Positions 53,234 through 62,501 are shown, counted from the stretch's first letter. The stretch: 64,000 nucleotides of DNA from Nodularia sp. LEGE 06071 (GCF_015207755.1 NZ_JADEWH010000002.1:434001-498000), one strand, 5' to 3'. The notes: generated from the sequence alone by a model not told the origin. A program made the numbers and translations.

Positions 53234-54295
53234 ATGACAACTTCCCCAATCTCTGGTAACTGGCATCTCCTCCTGCAACAATTAATGGATAGTCAATCAT
53301 TGACTCGCATTCAAGCTGCTGAGTTGATGCAAGGGTGGTTAACTGAAGCTGTTCCCCCAGAGTTATCGGGGGCAATTTTAACAGCGCTCAACTTTAAAGG
53401 CATTTCCGCCGAAGAATTGACGGGAATGGCTGAAGTATTACAATCTCAATCAAGACTGGGGACTGGGCAAGAATCGACTCAATCCCCAATTCCCACTCTC
53501 ATCGATACCTGTGGTACTGGTGGCGACGGGTCGTCAACTTTTAATATTTCCACAGCCGTGGCTTTTGTGGCGGCTGCTTATGGTATACCCGTTGCTAAAC
53601 ATGGCAATCGCTCCGCCTCCAGTCTCACAGGCAGCGCCGATGTCTTGGAAGCATTGGGAGTCAATCTGAGTGCTGACCCTGAAAAGGTGCAAGCAGCAGT
53701 ACAAGAGGTAGGAATCACTTTCTTGTTTGCCCCTGGGTGGCATCCGGCGCTCAAAGCTGTTGGTTCTTTGCGACGGACTCTCAAAGTCCGAACAGTATTT
53801 AATTTACTGGGGCCATTAGTAAATCCTTTGTATCCTAATGGGCAAGTAGTAGGGCTATTTACTCCCACACTTTTAACTACTGTTGCCCAAGCGTTACATA
53901 ATTTGGGCAAACAAAAAGCAATAGTCTTGCATGGGCGAGAAAGACTTGATGAGGCTGGGTTAGGAGATATCACTGATTTGGCAGTTTTATCAGAGGGTGC
54001 AGTGCAGTTAACTACTCTCAATCCCCAAGAAGTGGGTGTAACTTCTGCTCCCATTGCGGCACTCCGGGGTGGGGATGTCCAAGAAAATGCCGTGATTCTC
54101 AAGGCAGTGTTACAAGGAAAGGGAACTCAAGCACAACAGGACGCTGTGGCATTAAATGCTTCTTTGGCACTGCAAGTAGCGGGGGCCATTCCATTGTTAG
54201 ACCATGCTCAAGGTGTCAGTGTGTCTAGGGAAATTCTTCAGAGTGGTTCTGCATGGGAAAAATTGGCACAACTTGTCCAGTTTCTACAGAATTAA
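53234..54295 (+). CDS. trpD: Anthranilate phosphoribosyltransferase
   Basis: A 353-residue tryptophan biosynthesis enzyme that joins anthranilate and PRPP. Motifs: [17 protein letters not shown] (PRPP loop), [22 protein letters not shown], and [11 protein letters not shown], with [11 protein letters not shown]. Normal length. No other trp gene is adjacent. Its last 71 bases overlap, tail-to-tail, the end of the gene on the opposite strand. Confidence 0.97.
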   Translation: MTTSPISGNWHLLLQQLMDSQSLTRIQAAELMQGWLTEAVPPELSGAILTALNFKGISAEELTGMAEVLQSQSRLGTGQESTQSPIPTLIDTCGTGGDGSSTFNISTAVAFVAAAYGIPVAKHGNRSASSLTGSADVLEALGVNLSADPEKVQAAVQEVGITFLFAPGWHPALKAVGSLRRTLKVRTVFNLLGPLVNPLYPNGQVVGLFTPTLLTTVAQALHNLGKQKAIVLHGRERLDEAGLGDITDLAVLSEGAVQLTTLNPQEVGVTSAPIAALRGGDVQENAVILKAVLQGKGTQAQQDAVALNASLALQVAGAIPLLDHAQGVSVSREILQSGSAWEKLAQLVQFLQN

Positions 54296-55274
54296 CTTCT
54301 AAGCGTGATTGCGGGCTAAATTCGACAACATCCCGTCTAATGGTGACATCATAGTTGCCAAAAAAGTCGTGTCCTAATAATCCCGTTTCTAGTTCTGCCC
54401 CGGCGATCGCCACTGTTACTTTATTGATCATCACCCCAGCCACGGCCATGGAATCAACATAACCAATGGGAAATTCTACTGTTCTGGCACTGGCAGTATT
54501 TGCCTTGACTGTTCCCACTTGTACCACTCCCAAGGTTTTGGCCATTTCTTGGGTGATGACTGTGCCACTGGCTCCTGTATCAATAATCATGTCAAATTTC
54601 TGCTGGTTGTTGAAGGTGACTTCGACAATTGGCGTTCCACCCATGCGTCGTTTGATAGGAGCAGTAAATACTGGTTTTTCTGGGGTGAGAAATGCTGATT
54701 TCGGCGCAACGGGTTTGACTGATGGCTGTTTTGGGGATAGTGGGGGAGTTAAGATCGGAATCGAGGGCTGAGTTTGAGGTTGGGGAACAGCCACTACGAT
54801 GCGCTGATTATCCGCCTGTGCTGAGGGGACGGAGAGAGGAGTCGCTTTTTGTCGGGCAGTTTTGACTTGGCCTCGGTATTCGGAAATTTTACCTTGGGCT
54901 GTGGCAAATTCTGGGCTTTGTTGCGGCACTTTTTCCATGAGCGCGATCGCATCTTGGTACTGACTCGCTACCAATTTCCAATCATCTGGCGATTGTGCCG
55001 ATTGACTGATGCTCCAGGCTCCCACAGCTTTATTTAAACCCAGTTCAAAAAAATTTATTTCCGGTTCTGACGGTGGTAGTGCTTTCGGTGCTGGCTGCGC
55101 TGGTGGTGCGAGCAGTTCAACAGGAGGCGACAGTGCCAAATTGTCAGTTCCTACAGAAATTTCCTTGCTAATAGTCCCAGAAGTGTCTTTTTTTTCATTA
55201 CAGGCAACACCCAAAACTGCGAGAGTGCTGGAGAGAAAAATCAGGGTTGCACGAGATAAAAATGACTGAAGCAT
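54225..55274 (-). CDS. Retropepsin-like aspartic protease lipoprotein
   Basis: A 349-residue protein with a lipoprotein signal ([11 protein letters not shown], lipid Cys about 25), a proline-rich region, a helix with TPR-like composition ([21 protein letters not shown]), another Pro-rich linker and a C-terminal clan AA domain (about 215-335). The catalytic motif is [10 protein letters not shown], with the second flap-type [10 protein letters not shown] and [12 protein letters not shown]. Such cyanobacterial single-domain proteases would act as dimers in the periplasm. Start ATG at 55274 is chosen over 55319 because the signal peptide begins there. The 3' end overlaps trpD by 71 bases. Confidence 0.85.
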   Translation of the reverse strand: MLQSFLSRATLIFLSSTLAVLGVACNEKKDTSGTISKEISVGTDNLALSPPVELLAPPAQPAPKALPPSEPEINFFELGLNKAVGAWSISQSAQSPDDWKLVASQYQDAIALMEKVPQQSPEFATAQGKISEYRGQVKTARQKATPLSVPSAQADNQRIVVAVPQPQTQPSIPILTPPLSPKQPSVKPVAPKSAFLTPEKPVFTAPIKRRMGGTPIVEVTFNNQQKFDMIIDTGASGTVITQEMAKTLGVVQVGTVKANTASARTVEFPIGYVDSMAVAGVMINKVTVAIAGAELETGLLGHDFFGNYDVTIRRDVVEFSPQSRLEVNSVETGQVVPIFPMQNHSEEFP

Positions 55275-55596
55275 AATTAACTTCAATTTTACATACGTAA
55301 GGGACTGCAAATCTATCAAGTGTAGAGTGTCACATGGGATAATTAATTTTGACAGTATTAGCTAAATTGGGGGCTAAAGACTGCTGACTATTAACTCTTA
55401 ACTGCTGACGGCTAAATAAATCCAGGTCAACAATCACAACAATGACTCTTCCACTATACCCAAAGTCAAGCTTTGCTACACTGGGCTAACACCCTCCTCC
55501 GCTAACGTGGGTGTGGATCAAGGAATTGCCTCCTTTGAAACCGCGATTATGCCCTATGTTTAATATTTAAACCTCATTCTTTTGTTTTAATCACCT
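55275..55596. other. Divergent intergenic region before carA
   Basis: Holds promoters of the protease lipoprotein (minus) and carA (plus). No gene seen. There is an imperfect inverted repeat around 55485-55520 (CTAACACCCTCC and similar). Confidence 0.4.
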
Positions 55597-56763
55597 ATGC
55601 CTCTGTCTGACTCAATACCTGCTCTACTTGTCTTGGCCGATGGAACCACATATCACGGTTGGTCTTTTGGTGCAACGGGAACCAAAATCGGGGAAGTGGT
55701 CTTCAACACCGGCATGACTGGATATCAAGAAGTCCTGACTGACCCTAGTTATTGTGGTCAGATTGTCATTTTTACCTATCCGGAATTAGGGAATACTGGC
55801 ATTAATCTGGAAGACGAAGAATCAGATCGGCCGATGTGTGCCGGTGCGATCGCTCGCAATATTTGTCATCGACCCAGTAACTGGCGCTCAACACAATCCC
55901 TGCCTGATTACCTCAATCAGCACCAAATACCTGGGATCTACGGCATTGATACCCGCGCCCTCACGCGGAAAATTCGCACGTTAGGAGCCATGAACGGTGG
56001 GATCTCCACATCAATTCTCGATGAAGCGGAATTGTTAGAACTGGTACAAGCAGCGCCCAGCATGGCTGGTTTAAACTTGGCACGTCAAGTCACCACCTCC
56101 ACCATGTATGAATGGACAGAGGCCACAATTCCAGCTTGGGAATTCAACTCGGAGTCTGTGGTCAATTCGGGAGAACCCTTTACTGTTGTCGCCCTGGACT
56201 TTGGTGTAAAACGGAATATTTTGCGTCGCCTAGCCAGTCACGGTTGCCGAGTCATCGTTGTCCCCCTAGATACACCACCAGAGGAAATTCTCAAATACAA
56301 TCCAGATGGGATATTTCTTTCTAATGGCCCTGGTGACCCAGCCGCCGTTACTGAAGGCATTACCACTGCTAAAGCATTGCTGGAAAGTCAAAAACCCATA
56401 TTCGGTATTTGTATGGGACACCAAATTTTAGGTCACGCACTAGGGGCAGAAACTTATAAACTCAAATTTGGTCATCGTGGTTTAAATCAGCCCGCCGGAC
56501 TACAGCAGAAGATAGAAATTACCAGCCAAAACCACAGTTTTGCTATTGACCCAGATTCATTACCTACCGGATTAGTGGAAGTGAGCCACCTCAACCTCAA
56601 CGATCGCACAGTTGCTGGGGTACGTCATAAGTCTCTGCCGATATTCTCTGTTCAGTATCACCCAGAGGCTAGTCCTGGCCCTCACGATGCTGACTACTTA
56701 TTTGAGCAATTTGTCCAAACAATGCGAACAGCACGGTCATCTAAAACTGCTGAAGTCAGCTAA
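55597..56763 (+). CDS. carA: Carbamoyl-phosphate synthase small subunit
   Basis: A 388-residue glutamine amidotransferase subunit that feeds ammonia to CarB for arginine and pyrimidine synthesis. N-terminal CarA domain with [21 protein letters not shown]; class I amidotransferase with nucleophile Cys in [11 protein letters not shown] and His-Glu in [10 protein letters not shown]. Start ATG at 55597. carB is not adjacent, as is common in cyanobacteria. Confidence 0.97.
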   Translation: MPLSDSIPALLVLADGTTYHGWSFGATGTKIGEVVFNTGMTGYQEVLTDPSYCGQIVIFTYPELGNTGINLEDEESDRPMCAGAIARNICHRPSNWRSTQSLPDYLNQHQIPGIYGIDTRALTRKIRTLGAMNGGISTSILDEAELLELVQAAPSMAGLNLARQVTTSTMYEWTEATIPAWEFNSESVVNSGEPFTVVALDFGVKRNILRRLASHGCRVIVVPLDTPPEEILKYNPDGIFLSNGPGDPAAVTEGITTAKALLESQKPIFGICMGHQILGHALGAETYKLKFGHRGLNQPAGLQQKIEITSQNHSFAIDPDSLPTGLVEVSHLNLNDRTVAGVRHKSLPIFSVQYHPEASPGPHDADYLFEQFVQTMRTARSSKTAEVS

Positions 56764-56871
56764 AAAAGGAGATGGGGAATCAGCATCAAAGCGATTAATC
56801 GTGATCTACCCATGCCCCTATTCCCCTTATCCCAGGAGATTGTAGACAAATTGTGCTAAAACCATCTATAC

Positions 56872-57267
56872 TTGAGCGTTCGCTTTAACCATGAGGAGGG
56901 AATTATTGCTGAGCCATTGAATCTAACCGTGAGCCTGAGAGGCACTCGCGAAGCCCGGGATAACTGTCAGCTATTCCGCCTCACAGGTTTGTTAGACGCA
57001 TTTTCTGAGCCGACGTTTCGCAAGATACTTGGCAATAAAATTGATGAGGGTCCAAAGCATATTATCCTGGATCTTTCACAAATTGACTTTGTTGATAGTT
57101 CCGGATTGGGCGCTCTGGTGCAGCTAGCTAAACAAGCTCAAACTGCCGGCGGTACTTTGCAAATTGTCACAAATGCCCGCGTCACTCAAACGGTCAAGCT
57201 GGTGCGCTTAGAAAAGTTTCTCGCCCTGCAAACTTCAGTTGATGCAGCTTTAGCAAACATCAAGTAG
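56872..57267 (+). CDS. STAS domain anti-sigma factor antagonist
   Basis: Up to 131 residues, with a STAS fold: LFRLTGLLDAFSEPTF, HIILDLSQIDFVDSSGLGAL (phosphorylatable Ser in DSSGLGAL) and GGTLQIVTNARVTQTVKLVRLEKF. These proteins relay partner-switching signals through Ser phosphorylation. The frame starts with TTG at 56872, but the strongest ribosome site, GAGGAGG at 56893-56899, precedes in-frame ATT codons (56902, 56905) and a TTG at 56917. Translation may therefore start at a rare ATT, giving (I)IAEPLNLTVSLRGT. The domain itself is secure either way. Confidence 0.88.
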   Translation: MSVRFNHEEGIIAEPLNLTVSLRGTREARDNCQLFRLTGLLDAFSEPTFRKILGNKIDEGPKHIILDLSQIDFVDSSGLGALVQLAKQAQTAGGTLQIVTNARVTQTVKLVRLEKFLALQTSVDAALANIK

Positions 57268-57689
57268 TCTTGATCGCTTTATCTAAAGAGATACACTCAA
57301 CTGTGAGAAATTATATCTGGGTAGCTTAATTTTTAGAACCGCTGACAAATAACCTCTCTCCTGGCGAGAGAGGTTTAAAAATTACTCAATCTCAACCCTG
57401 AAAGCGAGGAAGTTCAGATGACAATTATTTATGGATAGTGCAGTGCGTTGGAGTTGAGGTAATATTGAATATTGAACGCTGTCCAAGTGTGTAAAATAGC
57501 TTGATTATCTGATACAATATATTACTCCTCAAGATAAAGTACCAATCAACAAGGTTAAAAATAGTAAATAATATTTGAGAATTTCGATTATCTTAGGTGT
57601 GCCAACATGGGTGGCTTCAGAAATAATAAATAAATTAAAGCTCTCTGAAGATGCCTGCTAACTATAGCCCGTTAAGGAATGATTAATTT
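57268..57689. other. Intergenic region between STAS gene and mini-RNase III gene
   Basis: About 420 bases. Contains the perfect hairpin 57351-57375 and otherwise no feature; small open frames look random. Confidence 0.45.
57351..57375. terminator. Perfect 10-bp hairpin downstream of the STAS gene
   Basis: AACCTCTCTC and GAGAGAGGTT around CTGGC, about 85 bases past the stop. No T-run follows on the plus strand, so a terminator role is only likely. Confidence 0.5.
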
Positions 57690-58172
57690 GTGACATCACA
57701 GGAAAAAGAGCTATTAGATGGACAAGATGAAACGCCTACGCCGGAGTTGTCTTGGCATCAAGCACTGTTGGCTACCAGCGGGACATTACCTCTAGAGATT
57801 TCTCCGTCACAAATACAACAAATTTCGCCTTTGGCTTTAGCCTATATAGGTGATGCAATTTATGAATTGTATGTTAGGATGTTCTATCTGTTGCCAATGC
57901 AACAGACAAAAGTCTACCACTGTTTGGTAGTAGCACAGGTAAGAGCCGAAACACAAGCGCTTCATTTGCGATCGCTTACTCCTCATTTGAGTCTAGCCGA
58001 ATTAGAAATAGTCCGTCGAGGCCGTAATGCCGCATCAGGACGACCTAAGCGGGTTGACCCCAAAATTTATCAACAGGCAACAAGTTTAGAAACTTTAATT
58101 GGCTACCTTTACCTCACCGATTTCCCACGCTTAACCGAATTGTTACAAAAACTCCATCTAGAGAAACAGTGA
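57690..58172 (+). CDS. mrnC: Mini-ribonuclease 3
   Basis: A 160-residue RNase III catalytic domain without an RNA-binding domain. The signature LALAYIGDAIYELYVRMF carries the Asp and Glu that bind metal; VRRGRNAASGRPKRVDP and ATSLETLIGYLYL complete the fold. Mini-III matures 23S rRNA ends in other bacteria. Starts at GTG 57690 with AAGGA upstream. rlmB follows after 94 bases, so rRNA-maturation genes are grouped. Confidence 0.92.
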   Translation: MTSQEKELLDGQDETPTPELSWHQALLATSGTLPLEISPSQIQQISPLALAYIGDAIYELYVRMFYLLPMQQTKVYHCLVVAQVRAETQALHLRSLTPHLSLAELEIVRRGRNAASGRPKRVDPKIYQQATSLETLIGYLYLTDFPRLTELLQKLHLEKQ

Positions 58173-58266
58173 GTGACTCAATCTCAAGATAGGAAACTCA
58201 GCAATAGCGGTTCAGTAAATTCAAAACATCACAACGTCCACCCAATAAACTATACCCAAAACTTAT

Positions 58267-59235
58267 ATGACAAGCAAACCCAGGAAAATTCAGACTCCTA
58301 GCGAACCGAATCGTGGGCAACCCCTGAAATTGAAGACCAAGCGGATTATTCCTAGTTCCATTCGCAGTCCTCGCGTCGGCGATCGCGATAAAAAATCTGT
58401 CTCCAGAGGGATAAACCAACATCGCATTGATCCCCAGCCATCTCCAGCGCCAAAACCACCAGAAGATAGTGATCTCATTTACGGTCGCCATCCAGTTTTG
58501 AGTGCTTTGGAAGGTGAACGGGGATTGAACCGCATCTGGATTACTACTCGTCTGCGTTACGACCACCGCTTTCATCATTTACTCCTGCAAGCGAAGGAAC
58601 ATGGCACAGTCATTGATGAAGTAGAGCCAAAACGTTTAGACCAAATTACCGATAGAGCTAATCACCAAGGAATCGCGGCGCAAGTAGCCCCCCATGACTA
58701 CATTGAGTTACCTGATTTAATTGCACAAGCCAAATCTATTACTGATCCCGTAATTGTGGTGGCTGATGGCATTACTGATCCCCACAATTTGGGCGCAATT
58801 ATTCGCACAGCTGAAGCCATCGGCGCTCAGGGATTGGTGATTCCCCAAAGAAGAGCATCGGGGATCACTTCTACTGTGATCAAAGTGGCAGCAGGTGCTT
58901 TAGAAAACTTCTCTGTGGCTAGAGTAGTTAACCTCAGCCGCGCCTTAGAAGAATTGAAAGAAGCTGGCTTTTGGATCTATGGTACAGCCAGCACCGGCAG
59001 CGAACCCCTGCATACAGTTAAATTTAGTGGTCCGATTGTTCTGGTTATCGGTTCCGAAGGCGACGGGCTGAGTATGCTCACACAGCGTTCCTGCGATGTC
59101 TTGGTCTCCATACCCCTCCTGGGCAAAACCCCTAGTCTCAACGCCTCAGTTGCGGCAGGTATGGCGCTTTATGAAATCTATCGCCAACGGTCATCAAACA
59201 CTTTGTATCTAGATAAATTACCAAAACCTCTTTAA
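58267..59235 (+). CDS. rlmB: TrmH/RlmB family 23S rRNA 2'-O-methyltransferase
   Basis: A 322-residue SPOUT methyltransferase. A basic, low-complexity N-terminal extension (1-70) precedes the L30e-like substrate domain ([14 protein letters not shown], about 75-150) and the SPOUT catalytic domain with [31 protein letters not shown] and [25 protein letters not shown]. RlmB methylates G2251 of 23S rRNA in E. coli; the exact target here is inferred. Confidence 0.93.
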   Translation: MTSKPRKIQTPSEPNRGQPLKLKTKRIIPSSIRSPRVGDRDKKSVSRGINQHRIDPQPSPAPKPPEDSDLIYGRHPVLSALEGERGLNRIWITTRLRYDHRFHHLLLQAKEHGTVIDEVEPKRLDQITDRANHQGIAAQVAPHDYIELPDLIAQAKSITDPVIVVADGITDPHNLGAIIRTAEAIGAQGLVIPQRRASGITSTVIKVAAGALENFSVARVVNLSRALEELKEAGFWIYGTASTGSEPLHTVKFSGPIVLVIGSEGDGLSMLTQRSCDVLVSIPLLGKTPSLNASVAAGMALYEIYRQRSSNTLYLDKLPKPL

Positions 59236-59334
59236 AAAAAGACAGTAACAGAGTATAAAGAAATGTAAAAGAAAAAACAACACCATATCCTTTCCTTTAA
59301 TATCCAGTACCACATTGATAAATCGGCTACAACC

Positions 59335-59637
59335 ATGCAAACGATTTGGAATAACCTGAAGGAATCATTAATTAACACATTCCACAACCTGGGCTTAGCT
59401 TGGTGGGTGGAGATCGTGACGCAAAATCCCCGTTGTACTTACTACTTCGGGCCATTTCTGAGTTCTGCTGATGCCAAAGTGGCACTCAAAGGCTACGTAG
59501 AAGATTTGGAGATCGAAGGAGCGCAAGGAATACTTGTGAATGTAAAGCGCTGTAAACCAGGTACTTTAACAATTTCCGAAGACTTGGGGGAAAGGATTGA
59601 CCGCAAAGTAAAGCCTGCCTTTAGCGGTCAGATATAA
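59335..59637 (+). CDS. DUF1816 family protein
   Basis: A 100-residue cyanobacterial protein: LGLAWWVEIVTQNPRCTYYF, GPFLSSADAKVALKGYVEDLE, ILVNVKRCKPGTLTI. This is the DUF1816 block, related in pattern to CpcD/phycobilisome-linker-like small domains in length only; no function is established. Start at ATG 59335, 99 bases after rlmB. Confidence 0.88.
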   Translation: MQTIWNNLKESLINTFHNLGLAWWVEIVTQNPRCTYYFGPFLSSADAKVALKGYVEDLEIEGAQGILVNVKRCKPGTLTISEDLGERIDRKVKPAFSGQI

Positions 59638-59654
59638 TTTAAATTCAAAGGCTT

Positions 59655-59687
59655 CCATAGTTCTCAGGCCGCGCTTGGGAACTATGG
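59655..59687 (+). terminator. Hairpin after the DUF1816 gene
   Basis: CCATAGTTC and GAACTATGG form a nine-base-pair stem, 18 bases after the stop codon. Confidence 0.5.
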
Positions 59688-59780
59688 TAGAAATTGGGCT
59701 GTTCACAACCGGATTTGTCACGTCGCTTATCTACGAGACGCTACGCGAACGCTCCGAATTCAAAATTCAAAATTAAATAA

Positions 59781-59815
59781 CCCCCGGATTAATCCGGGGG
59801 CTTGTATCCTTTTTT
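59781..59815 (+). terminator. Perfect palindrome followed by T-run
   Basis: CCCCCGGATTAATCCGGGGG (59781-59800) followed by CTTGTATCCTTTTTTTC. This copy of the dispersed hairpin family has the look of a real intrinsic terminator. Confidence 0.65.
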
Positions 59816-59870
59816 TCTTTGGTAAAGTGGAAATAAGGGACTTCCTAGAAATAAATTATCCGAATAAACA

Positions 59871-59897
59871 AACCACAGAGACGCAGAGGACACAGAG
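59871..59897. repeat. CGCAGAG dispersed repeat
   Basis: AACCACAGAGACGCAGAGGA then CACAGAG. Confidence 0.75.
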
Positions 59898-59926
59898 TTA
59901 TGAGAGTTTGAGAGGTTTTTTGCGTT

Positions 59927-60050
59927 ATACCAATGATTTGTGAGGCTGCATATTATTTCGACCCCACCCCTAACCCCTCCGGTGCAAGCGAGGATGGGAA
60001 CTCGATTTCTAGTTAAATTCTATTTATGTATCTTTATATTCAATTGGTAT
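59927..60050. repeat. MITE-like repeat, copy B
   Basis: A 124-base element with terminal inverted repeats ATACCAAT (59927-59934) and ATTGGTAT (60043-60050). Shares most of its length with copy A (202-367). Confidence 0.7.
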
Positions 60051-60213
60051 TAGGTGGTTGAGTGTTTTTTATTTGCAAGTCCCTAAAGTAATTTATCCTA
60101 TTGCAGAGATATAGCAAGCGCCTTGGCGGTTAGCACATGAAAAAATACCAAAACCAAGTCACAGCGATCATTTCAATTTTGACCGAAAATAATGGGATAC
60201 AAGCCCCGCCCTT

Positions 60214-60354
60214 CTAGGACGGCTTTTTATTTGTTTTCAATTTTCTAATCAAATTTCTAAGTACATCAGATTTAGTTCTCTGAGTCACCTTGCAGTAACT
60301 TTCGAGATGCGCCAATTCTTCCTCGGTTAATCGAAAAAATACACTTTTGTTCAT
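60214..60354 (-). CDS. Small ribbon-helix-helix protein of the TnpB element
   Basis: A 46-residue protein: ATG at 60354, TAG at 60214-60216. It starts MNKSVFFRLTEEELAHLESY and continues CKVTQRTKSDVLRNLIRKL, the classic CopG/Arc ribbon-helix-helix pattern: one strand, two helices and a TxSDVLRxLI second helix. It is encoded divergently from tnpB, inside the left end of the element, with its stop codon in the end hairpin. A perfect palindrome lies right at its start, overlapping the upstream region of tnpB, so it is most likely an autoregulator that also controls tnpB. No toxin partner is seen. Confidence 0.7.
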   Translation of the reverse strand: MNKSVFFRLTEEELAHLESYCKVTQRTKSDVLRNLIRKLKTNKKPS

Positions 60355-60356
60355 GG

Positions 60357-60383
60357 TATTGTATATTGATATGATATACAATA
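60357..60383. promoter_or_regulatory. Palindromic operator between the RHH gene and tnpB
   Basis: TATTGTATAT-N7-ATATACAATA is a perfect ten-base inverted repeat immediately upstream of the RHH start (60354) and 24 bases before the tnpB GTG (60407). Its position is what one expects for an RHH operator controlling both genes. Confidence 0.6.
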
Positions 60384-60406
60384 GTAGCAGTTTTGAAGAA
60401 AAAATA

Positions 60407-61585
60407 GTGAAAGCCAGATATAAGTTCCGATTCTACCCGACAAACCAACAGCAACAGCTTTTAGCTCAGTTGTTTGGTTGTGTGCGTGTAGTTTGGAATG
60501 ATGCTTTGGCTATTTGTAAAAAATCTGAGAAACTGCCAAGTAACAACGACTTGCAAAAGTTGGTGATTACCCAAGCTAAAAAGACTGATGAACGTTCGTG
60601 GTTATCTGATGTTTCCAACATCCCGTTGCAACAATCGGTGGCTGATTTAGGGGTTGCTTACAAAAACTTTTTCGATTCCCTTAAGGGTAAGCGCAAAGGC
60701 AAAAAAGTTGGTAGCCCAAAATTCAAGAAAAAGACAAACCAACAATCTGCACGTTTTAGAATCGGCGGATTCTCAGTCAAAGGTAATGAGGTGTATCTGG
60801 CAAAAATCGGCAACTTTAAGCCAATCTGGTCTAGACAACTACCTTCTGCACCTACTTCTTGTACTGTCGTAAAAGACTGTGGTAACCGCTATTTTTTGAG
60901 CTTTGTAGTAGAAGTTGAACCGATTCAAATCGATGCTAAGAGCCAAAGTATCGGGATTGACTTAGGGATAAAAACTTTTGCTGTAATGAGTAATGGTGAT
61001 AAATTTGTTAGCCCTGATTACTCAAAATTGGATAAACAAATTCGTCGCAAGCAGCGCCAATTAGCCCGACAGCAAAAGGAATCAAAGCGTAGAAATAAAA
61101 CCCGAATTCAAATTGCTAAACTGCATAACCAAATTGCAGATACTCGGAAAGATTTCCTACACAAACTATCCACTAAAGTAGTTAGCGACAACCAAGCAAT
61201 TGTTTTGGAAGATTTGAACGTGTCAGGAATGGTCAGAAATCGTAAACTTGCAAGAGCAATTAGTTTACAGGGATGGCGAGAATTCCGGGTATTTTGCGAG
61301 GCTAAAGCTGAAAAACTTAACCGTGATCTCAGGATCATTAGCCGATGGCAACCCACTAGTCAGACTTGTTCTTGTTGTGGGTATAGGTGGGGTAAAGTGG
61401 ATCTCTCTATCCGTTCAGTGCTGTGTTTAAATTGCAATGCTGAACACGACAGGGACGAAAATGCTTCTAAAAATATAGAAATGGTCGGCATGGGGCATCG
61501 GCACGACCTTAAACGGACGAGGAGCGACTATCAGACTACTCCGGTAGCAAGTTGCAGTGATTCGTCAAGAATCACCGCACTTTAA
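60407..61585 (+). CDS. tnpB: TnpB, predicted RNA-guided nuclease (element 2)
   Basis: A 392-residue TnpB from GTG 60407, where homology starts (VKARYKFRFYPTNQQQ). The frame extends 20 codons further upstream to a TTG, but that part overlaps the RHH gene and palindrome. Intact RuvC residues: Asp in SIGIDLGIKTFAV, Glu in AIVLEDLNVSGM and Asp in HDRDENASKNI. Zinc ribbon cysteines in TCSCCGYRWG and VLCLNCNAEH. The C-terminal tail is Ser/Thr-rich (VASCSDSSRITAL) and encoded by the right-end region. Looks intact and potentially active. Confidence 0.9.
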   Translation: MKARYKFRFYPTNQQQQLLAQLFGCVRVVWNDALAICKKSEKLPSNNDLQKLVITQAKKTDERSWLSDVSNIPLQQSVADLGVAYKNFFDSLKGKRKGKKVGSPKFKKKTNQQSARFRIGGFSVKGNEVYLAKIGNFKPIWSRQLPSAPTSCTVVKDCGNRYFLSFVVEVEPIQIDAKSQSIGIDLGIKTFAVMSNGDKFVSPDYSKLDKQIRRKQRQLARQQKESKRRNKTRIQIAKLHNQIADTRKDFLHKLSTKVVSDNQAIVLEDLNVSGMVRNRKLARAISLQGWREFRVFCEAKAEKLNRDLRIISRWQPTSQTCSCCGYRWGKVDLSIRSVLCLNCNAEHDRDENASKNIEMVGMGHRHDLKRTRSDYQTTPVASCSDSSRITAL

Positions 61586-61603
61586 GGGCGGTGAGTATGT
61601 CAA
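61460..61603 (+). ncRNA. Predicted omegaRNA scaffold from the right end of TnpB element 2
   Basis: By analogy with known TnpB systems: 3' part of tnpB plus the right-end stem-loop (TCACCGC to GCGGTGA, 61571-61594) ending at TCAA 61603. The guide would read TATTCTCTGCGAGACACTAC. The 5' boundary is a guess. Confidence 0.35.
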
Positions 61604-62171
61604 TATTCTCTGCGAGACACTACGTGAACGACTAAGTTCACGATAAACTTTTGACTTTTGCTATATATCCCAGGTTAATATTCCCATCGGGTTGTTCTAA
61701 GGGGGAAATTTTCACAAAAATTATTTCCTAAATGTAACTTTTTATCTGAATGAAGGGATTTGTGTCTTTTGGTATATGACTGAGTATAGTGAAAATTTAA
61801 AATAGAGTTATGGCAAGAATCCTAATTATTATTTATAACCACAGATAAACGTCAATGTAGACGCATTCTCAAACACCGAATGCTTTCCCACGGGGTATAC
61901 ATATCAGTTTATTCGTGGTTTTTTACTTTTATTTTTGAAAATTTAACTATAGCAACCGCCAAGGAGGTTAAGACATCAACAGATAATCAAAATTAGACAC
62001 CAAAAGGGTTTTAACTCACTCCCTACTCCCCAGCTATATCAGCTAAATTTTCAATTATGTAGGATGTGTAACGGCAATTCAAAAATTTTAGAGACGTGAA
62101 AAATCACGCCTCTCATTTCTTAGACCTCAAGCACTTTTTACTTAATTATTCACCAGCTTATTTCAACATAC
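61604..62171. other. Intergenic region with a degenerate inverted repeat
   Basis: About 570 bases, no gene seen. AACCACAGATAAAC (61837-61850) and GTTTATTCGTGGTT (61907-61920) form imperfect inverted ends of an 84-base repeat. Confidence 0.5.
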
Positions 62172-62501
62172 TTAGAGGTTTTTTTGCCGACTCCTAGTTT
62201 CTAAGTCTTTAGGAATTACTTTTTGCCCATTGACTATTTCTGGTGTCTGGATAATAACTCTTTCCTTCTTTCTTTCTTTTGTAGAATAGTAAGGTTTAGC
62301 AGGCTCTTCTTGTACTACTATTTGACGTTCCTTAGAGATATAATAGGGTTTAGTTATTGCTCCCTGATGATTTCTCTCCGAATAGTAACCATCCGCCTGA
62401 ACTGAAGTAGTAGGAAAGGTGACAAACCAAACTAAACTAGCAAGGAATACTAGAGTAAGTTTGCGGCACAATTGAGTAAATATTTGCTGGGCTTTCAACA
62501 T
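62172..62501 (-). CDS. Small secreted basic protein, function unknown
   Basis: A 109-residue protein with a clear signal peptide (KLTLVFLASLVWFVTFPTT, cleavage near VQADG), then a repeated motif: ITKPYYISKERQIVVQEEP and AKPYYSTKERKKERVIIQ, two copies of KPYYxxKERxxxV. It is lysine/tyrosine rich and probably periplasmic or extracellular. ATG at 62501 is used; TTG at 62507 has the best-spaced AGGAG, and ATG 62513 is too close to it. I do not recognise the family. Confidence 0.6.
   Translation of the reverse strand: MLKAQQIFTQLCRKLTLVFLASLVWFVTFPTTSVQADGYYSERNHQGAITKPYYISKERQIVVQEEPAKPYYSTKERKKERVIIQTPEIVNGQKVIPKDLETRSRQKNL

Larger units (their letters stand above)
59638..60183. other. Repeat cluster between DUF1816 gene and TnpB element 2
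   Basis: No gene seen. In order: hairpin 59655-59687, a GAGACGCTACGCGAACGCTC palindromic segment (about 59733-59755), terminator-like hairpin 59781-59800, CGCAGAG repeat 59871-59897 and MITE-like copy B 59927-60050. Confidence 0.6.
60184..61603 (+). mobile_element. IS200/IS605-type element with tnpB and an RHH gene (copy 2)
   Basis: Left end CGAAAATAATGGG after TGAC (60180-60183), then the subterminal hairpin around AAGCCCCGCCC and GGACGGCTTTTTAT. Right end AAGAATCACCGC, a loop, GGCGGTGAGTATGTCAA, ending in TCAA at 61603. It holds tnpB and a divergent small RHH gene but no tnpA. The ends align with element 1 (35311-36641). Confidence 0.7.

Noticed and set aside
60347-60406. Extended TTG start for the second tnpB
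   Set aside because: The extra 20 codons overlap the RHH start and the palindrome and have no TnpB similarity; GTG at 60407 begins at the conserved VKARYKFR.
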